Assembly (NCBI GenBank): GCA_012270135.1
Contig: JAAXIW010000306.1
Coordinates: 1-10,224 of the forward strand
Length of the DNA stretch: 10,224 nucleotides
Source of the DNA: Brevundimonas sp.
GTDB lineage: Bacteria; Pseudomonadota; Alphaproteobacteria; Caulobacterales; Caulobacteraceae
Direction: 5' to 3'
The notes under the pieces were generated by a model that did not search any database, was not told the DNA's origin, and saw only the letters and a list, made by a program, of their open reading frames with translations. Every line of letters starts with the position of its first letter. Positions within the stretch are counted from its first letter, which is position 1. Both the position numbers and the translations under genes were made by a program. This document shows, piece by piece, positions 6,754-10,224 of the stretch.

Positions 6754-8703
6754 TCAGCGGCGGCGCGGGGCGAGGATGTCGCCCAGGCGGTCGGGCGTCC
6801 CCTCGATCCGCTCGAGGTGCGGATAGCGCAGGCCGTCGTGGTAGTCGAAACGGACGGTCCGGAAACGGTCGCCGTTCTTCAGCATCATCTCGATCGGGGT
6901 CGTATTGCCTTTCGAGGCGGTGATGGCCTCGGCGATGGCCGAGGCGCTGGCGGCGCGCCCATTGACGGCCACCACTTCCCAACCCGAGGTCAGCCCCGCC
7001 TCGAACGCCGGCGAGCCCCAGCGCACCGTGGTGATCCGGTTCGAGGCATTGGTCATGACGCCCAGCGAATACTGGAAGTCGTTGCGGCCCAGCTCGTCGT
7101 ACAGCGCCTTGTGATAGGCGTTCATCGCCTCGCGCCAGACCAGCCGGTAGCCGCCGCGCTCGATCCCGCCCAGCGGCGGAGCGGCGTCCGGGCCGACGGC
7201 GTCCAGCCGCGTGCGCAGGAACTCGGCCCAGTCGTTCTCGGCTACCTCGTCCAGCGTCGAGGTGATGTCCTGGAAGGTGTACGGCCGCGGGTCCCAGTCA
7301 CCGTCGTCGACGCCGAAGAAGGCCTTGGCGAAATCGTCCAGCGACCTGCGACCGTTGGTCCGCTCGCGGATCCAGGTGTCCGCGTCCAGCCAGATCAGGG
7401 CGCCTTCGGAATAGTAGTCCTCGCTGCGCTGATAGGTGCTCCACGGCTGCGGCCGGCGCCGGGCGATGATCGGATCGTTGGTCGTGTCCTGCATGGCGCG
7501 CCACTGGCGGCCCGGCATGGTCCCGTAGTTGGCGGCGGTCATGGCGAACCAGTCCAGCGCCTGCTGCTTGCTCGACAGCCCCGCCCGCGCGGTCAGCACC
7601 TGCCCCCAGTATTGGGTCTGACCTTCGTAAACCCACAGCAGGGTGTTCTGCAGCGGCTCGTTCAGGGTCGCGGTCAGTTGGTCCGCCGGACGCCGCCACT
7701 TGCCGTTCCAGGAGTGGACGTATTCGTGTCCGAGCAGGTCGCGATCGGCCAGCGTCGCCGTCGGAGCGGTGAAATAGCGGACATCGACGCTGTTCTCGGA
7801 CGAGCGGTGATGCTCCAGACCGATCCCGCCCAGCTTGTCGGTCACCGCCAGCAGGAAGTCGTAATGGTCGAAATGCCGCGCCCCGAACAGCCGGTCCGCC
7901 TGATCGACCAGGTTCCGGTGCAGCGCGATATGCTCGTCCGTGGCGGCCAGCATGTCGGCGTCGTCGGCGACCACGTTCAGCCGCACCGGCGAACGGCCGC
8001 CCGGATCCAGGTCGATCTGGCGATAGTGACGACCGGCGAAAACCGGGCTGTCGGCGAAATGCTCCAGGCTGATCGGCGCGAAGGTCGCGAGGCCGTTCTG
8101 GAAACTCTGCGTCTCAAGCGCCGTGCCGTACTGCCAGCCCGCCGGCAGCCGCAGGGTCGGCCGGAAGGTGATGCCGCTGGTATCGTAGCCCGCCGGATAG
8201 AGCAGGGCCTTCTCCCACTGGATGTTCAGCATCTCGTCGGTGATGACGATCCGCCCCTGGTTCCCGTCGATCGGGGTCAGCCATTTGAACGACGCCTCGA
8301 CTTCGCGGACGCCCGCCGGAACCTCGACCTGGAAGGCGCTGGTGTGGACGGTGTTGCGCACCCAGCGCAGCGGCTGGCCGTTCGCTGTGATTCTCAGGTC
8401 GGCGATGTCGTCGACCGGGCCGACCGGACCGTGGTTGCCGGGAATCCATTCCGGATAGAACAGGATCAGGGGCCCGGGGCTGGTGACCGGGATGGTCTGC
8501 TTCACCGAGACGATGCGGCGGTCGATGTCGGTGGCGTCCATGTCCAGCGAGATCACGCCGGGGTAGGGGGCGTCGCGCGGCGCCGGGATCGGCGCCAGCG
8601 CCCGGTCCAGCGCGGGCGTTCCGACCTGGGCCAGCGCGGGGGCCGAACCGAACAGCAGGGCGGCGGCGCAGCCGGAGGCGAGCAGGCGGACGGGACGCAT
8701 CAT
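6754..8703 (-). CDS. M61-family metallopeptidase (glycyl aminopeptidase type) with PDZ domain, upstream copy
   Basis: 649 residues from ATG 8703. Signal peptide about 1-26 (ending APALAQ), beta domain, zinc site HEYVH at 326-330, probable third ligand E360 in WVYEGQTQYW, family signature GGIGLEHHRSSEN at 292-304, PDZ-like C-terminal domain and end LAPRRR. It aligns end to end with the downstream copy, sharing blocks such as YPAGY, TFAPISLEH, HSWNGK and RTRLDAVGPDA, but other parts differ clearly, so this is an older duplication and not a recent repeat. It is first in a two-gene unit on the minus strand. The frame extends to a TTG at 8721; ATG 8703 was preferred because it puts a standard signal peptide at the N-terminus and has GAGAG 7 nt upstream. 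ATG 8700 is also possible. Confidence 0.92.
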   Translation of the reverse strand: MMRPVRLLASGCAAALLFGSAPALAQVGTPALDRALAPIPAPRDAPYPGVISLDMDATDIDRRIVSVKQTIPVTSPGPLILFYPEWIPGNHGPVGPVDDIADLRITANGQPLRWVRNTVHTSAFQVEVPAGVREVEASFKWLTPIDGNQGRIVITDEMLNIQWEKALLYPAGYDTSGITFRPTLRLPAGWQYGTALETQSFQNGLATFAPISLEHFADSPVFAGRHYRQIDLDPGGRSPVRLNVVADDADMLAATDEHIALHRNLVDQADRLFGARHFDHYDFLLAVTDKLGGIGLEHHRSSENSVDVRYFTAPTATLADRDLLGHEYVHSWNGKWRRPADQLTATLNEPLQNTLLWVYEGQTQYWGQVLTARAGLSSKQQALDWFAMTAANYGTMPGRQWRAMQDTTNDPIIARRRPQPWSTYQRSEDYYSEGALIWLDADTWIRERTNGRRSLDDFAKAFFGVDDGDWDPRPYTFQDITSTLDEVAENDWAEFLRTRLDAVGPDAAPPLGGIERGGYRLVWREAMNAYHKALYDELGRNDFQYSLGVMTNASNRITTVRWGSPAFEAGLTSGWEVVAVNGRAASASAIAEAITASKGNTTPIEMMLKNGDRFRTVRFDYHDGLRYPHLERIEGTPDRLGDILAPRRR

Positions 8704-8841
8704 CGGGAGGCTCTCGGTCAATGAGGTTCGAAGGCAGGCTAGAGCGCCGCGCCGGCTCGCCGGGATTAAATCCTTGTCATCTTGACGGTTCCCGCCCCGC
8801 GATTCCGACCCTGCGCCCCGTTCATATGTTCAAGTCGGGTC
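8704..8841. other. Upstream region of the M61 pair
   Basis: This is the gene-free sequence between the hexamer cluster and the first peptidase start. No good -35/-10 pair was found on the minus strand. Notable bits are a palindromic GATTAAATC (8764-8772) and a GATTC at 8801-8805, which fits the GANTC methylation motif. The region could hold a weak or alternative-sigma promoter for the peptidases, or they could be read through from the FKBP gene. Confidence 0.3.
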
Positions 8842-8907
8842 TGTCCCCGCCACGTCCCCGCCTGTCCCGCCCCTGTCCCGTCGACCGGGACAAATCGCGC
8901 AGGGACA
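8842..8907. repeat. Cluster of six TGTCCC / GGGACA hexamers
   Basis: TGTCCC or CGTCCC occurs on the plus strand at 8842, 8853, 8863 and 8874, a spacing of 11, 10 and 11 bp. The inverted form GGGACA follows at 8887 and 8902. The fourth and fifth units form a perfect 7-bp stem, TGTCCCG (8874-8880) and CGGGACA (8886-8892), with loop TCGAC. The cluster starts 6 nt past the FKBP stop and lies about 140 nt upstream of the peptidase pair. About one helical turn between units suggests a multi-site operator on one DNA face. Other readings are a REP-like repeat, as GGGACAG-type motifs are common in intergenic repeats, or a weak terminator of the FKBP gene, although there is no T-run. Confidence 0.6.
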
Positions 8908-8913
8908 AACCGG

Positions 8914-9420
8914 TCAGGTCGCCGGCTTCACGTCCAGCAGTTCGACGGTGAACAGCAGGGTCGAATTGGGCGGCAGTTCGTCGCCGCCGACCCAGCGCTC
9001 GCCGTAACCCAGCGCTGCCGGGATGACGAATTCATACTTCTCGCCCTCGCGCATCAGGCCGACGCCTTCGGTCCAGCCCTTGATGACGCGGTTCAGCGGG
9101 AATTCCGCCGGCGCGTTGCGGGCGTAGCTGCTGTCGAATTCGCGTCCGTCGACGAAGGTCCCGCGGTAGTGGACCCTGACCGTGTCGGTCGAGGCCGGCC
9201 GGCGGCCTTCCGGGTATGCGGGGCCGACGCGGCGGTACTGCAGGCCGGAGGCGGTGGTCGTCCATCCGCCCCGGACGGCGTTCCATTCCAGATAGGCGGC
9301 GTTGCCCGCGTTCCAGTTTTCCTGGGTTGATGCTCCGGAGAAATCGTATGGATTCGGCCCCGCCGAGGCGCAGGCGGACAGGGGCAGGGCGGCGACGGCC
9401 GCGAGAACGATGCGAGTCAT
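8914..9420 (-). CDS. FKBP-type peptidyl-prolyl cis-trans isomerase, predicted outer-membrane lipoprotein
   Basis: 168 residues. The start is a lipoprotein signal with lipobox LSAC (C17) followed by Ala, which would send the mature protein to the outer membrane. After a spacer, a single FKBP domain covers about 78-165. It carries the usual pocket residues: VHYRG, FDSS, the VIKGW motif, LGYG and LPPNSTLLFTVELLDV. Such enzymes speed up proline isomerisation and help fold envelope proteins. There is no separate dimerisation domain like that of FkpA or Mip, so it is a short, single-domain form. ATG 9420 is set by the lipobox; no clear ribosome site precedes it (nearest purine run GGAAAA about 14 nt away), so translation may be weak or leaderless. 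It lies upstream of the M61 pair on the same strand with a 210-nt gap, and is divergent from rpoB. Confidence 0.93.
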   Translation of the reverse strand: MTRIVLAAVAALPLSACASAGPNPYDFSGASTQENWNAGNAAYLEWNAVRGGWTTTASGLQYRRVGPAYPEGRRPASTDTVRVHYRGTFVDGREFDSSYARNAPAEFPLNRVIKGWTEGVGLMREGEKYEFVIPAALGYGERWVGGDELPPNSTLLFTVELLDVKPAT

Positions 9421-9438
9421 GCGGCGACGCTATTTTCC

Positions 9439-9448
9439 GCGTCGACGC
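9439..9448. promoter_or_regulatory. 10-bp palindrome upstream of the FKBP gene
   Basis: GCGTCGACGC is a perfect palindrome 19 nt upstream of the FKBP start, where an operator could sit. Short GC palindromes are expected by chance in this DNA, so this is only a candidate. Confidence 0.15.
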
Positions 9449-9532
9449 AAAGCAATGGGCGGCGGGAAGCGGTGTTGGCGGCCGGTCCCGGAAAAAGAGC
9501 GCCGACGGTCTTTATTTCGCCGCCAAAGCGAG

Positions 9533-9538
9533 TATATC
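9533..9538 (+). promoter_or_regulatory. Candidate -10 box of rpoB
   Basis: TATATC fits the TANAWC part of the Caulobacter-type housekeeping -10 element. There is no good -35 about 17 bp upstream (the sequence there is CTTTAT). It is the most AT-rich spot upstream of rpoB, and because rplJ-rplL ends in a terminator and the intervening genes run the other way, rpoB needs a promoter in this region. Transcription would start near 9545. Confidence 0.35.
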
Positions 9539-9544
9539 AGCCCG

Positions 9545-9773
9545 TTCCGCTAACTCCACGAGAGATACGCGCGAAAGCGCCGAGGCTCGGTTTGTCGCCC
9601 TCCGACCGGTGCGAAGGCGCGCTCCTCCCCAAGGGAGCCCTACATTTCAGGCGTCCTGGGACCGCAAGGCCCGAGGGTGGACGCCGAAACCGATGGTCAC
9701 GGGTCGCCGGAATGGCGGAGCCGTGGCTGCTGCATTGAGCGGGCTGCCCGGCCCGCCGCATTGGGAAGACAGA
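9545..9773 (+). promoter_or_regulatory. Gene-free leader region of rpoB with several possible hairpins
   Basis: No credible gene lies between the FKBP start and rpoB. On the plus strand three stems can be drawn: GCTCC/GGAGC (9621-9625/9634-9638), GGCGTCC/GGACGCC (9650-9656/9679-9685, enclosing a 22-nt loop that may pair internally) and GCGGGC/GCCCGC (9739-9744/9751-9756) just before the ribosome site GGAAG (9763-9767). If transcription starts near 9545 the leader would be about 230 nt, long enough for post-transcriptional control. No known riboswitch or leader class was recognised. Confidence 0.35.
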
Positions 9774-10224
9774 ATGGCCAAGTCCAAAGCGGAACTCACC
9801 GTCAACGGTCAGTTCCTCACCGCCACCTCGTTCACCGGCAAGAAGCGCATCCGCCACTCGTTCGGGCGGATCCCGGAAGCGGTGCAGATGCCGAACCTGA
9901 TCGAGGTTCAGCGCGCCTCCTACGAGCAGTTCCTGCAGCGCGAGGTCCGCTCGGGCCCGCGCAAGGACCAGGGCATCGAAGCGGTGTTCAAGTCGGTCTT
10001 CCCGATCAAGGACTTCAACGAACGCGCCATCCTGGAATACGTCTCCTACGAATTCGAGGATCCGAAGTACGACGTCGAGGAATGCATCCAGCGCGACATG
10101 ACCTATGCCGCGCCGCTGAAGGTCAAGCTGCGCCTGATCGTCTTTGAATCCGACGAGGAAACGGGCGCGCGCTCGGTCAAGGACATCAAGGAGCAGGACG
10201 TCTACATGGGCGATATCCCGCTCA
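9774..10224 (+). CDS. rpoB: DNA-directed RNA polymerase beta subunit, N-terminal part (continues past the right edge)
   Basis: The first 150 codons of a protein usually about 1,350 residues long. Clear RpoB N-terminal sequence: FTGKKRIRHSFGRIPE, MPNLIEVQRASYEQFLQ, GIEAVFKSVFPIKDFN, LEYVSYEFEDPKYDVEECIQRDMTYA, LKVKLRLIVFE and VYMGDIPL at the edge. This belongs to the beta1 lobe region; the rifampicin region and active-site parts lie outside the window. ATG 9774 is supported by GGAAG 6 nt upstream and by family similarity from the first residues. The subunit forms half of the catalytic cleft of RNA polymerase. Unlike the common rplJ-rplL-rpoB-rpoC order, the gene is separated from rplL by about 5.5 kb and is divergent from the FKBP gene. 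Confidence 0.98.
   Translation, partial: MAKSKAELTVNGQFLTATSFTGKKRIRHSFGRIPEAVQMPNLIEVQRASYEQFLQREVRSGPRKDQGIEAVFKSVFPIKDFNERAILEYVSYEFEDPKYDVEECIQRDMTYAAPLKVKLRLIVFESDEETGARSVKDIKEQDVYMGDIPL

Noticed and set aside
6634..8724. A 696-codon open frame on the plus strand opposite the M61 pair
   Set aside because: It lies antisense to clearly recognisable peptidase genes, has a low-complexity Arg/Gly/Asp/Val-rich translation without any known domain, and is the usual mirror frame of GC-rich coding DNA.
8820..8831. GTTC-N4-GTTC resembling an alphaproteobacterial SOS box
   Set aside because: The alphaproteobacterial LexA site needs GTTC-N7-GTTC; the spacing here is 4, and no SOS gene is nearby.
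9677..10147. A 156-codon plus-strand frame overlapping the start of rpoB
   Set aside because: It is out of frame with the unmistakable RpoB N-terminus and shows no domain.

Overview
This GC-rich window looks like a chromosomal segment from an alphaproteobacterium, most likely of the Caulobacterales (Caulobacter, Brevundimonas or Phenylobacterium type). That placement is an inference. It rests on strong G/C preference at third codon positions, the alphaproteobacterial style of the RpoB, L10 and L7/L12 proteins, a TonB-dependent receptor, a TacA-like NtrC-family regulator, and two M61 peptidases with PDZ domains. No mobile element, CRISPR array, rRNA or tRNA was seen.

Left part, minus strand: the N-terminal 396 residues of a TonB-dependent outer-membrane receptor (1-1190, running off the left edge), preceded by a sigma54-dependent response regulator (1368-2837). 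The two are separated by a 177-nt gap that holds a strong GC hairpin just after the regulator's stop. Centre, plus strand: a good -35/-10 pair (2988-3015), a structured leader of about 270 nt, rplJ (3289-3804), rplL (3870-4259) and a textbook intrinsic terminator (4291-4320). Directly after it comes a small secreted four-cysteine protein of unknown function (4388-4768).

Right part, minus strand: two tandem M61-family metallopeptidases (4776-6737 and 6754-8703) only 16 nt apart, and upstream of them an FKBP-type peptidyl-prolyl isomerase lipoprotein (8914-9420). Between the FKBP gene and the peptidases lies a compact cluster of six TGTCCC/GGGACA-type hexamers. The first 150 codons of rpoB (plus strand, 9774 onward) close the window, behind a 353-nt gene-free region with several possible hairpins.

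Functionally the window mixes translation and transcription machinery (L10, L7/L12, RNA polymerase beta) with an envelope-directed set (receptor, two exported peptidases, a PPIase lipoprotein, a secreted Cys protein). The most notable layout feature is that rplJ-rplL and rpoB, usually adjacent, are separated by about 5.5 kb that is mostly transcribed in the opposite direction, so rpoB must have its own promoter. I see no convincing new multi-gene system; the best leads are the hexamer cluster, the peptidase duplication, the Cys protein and the rpoB leader.
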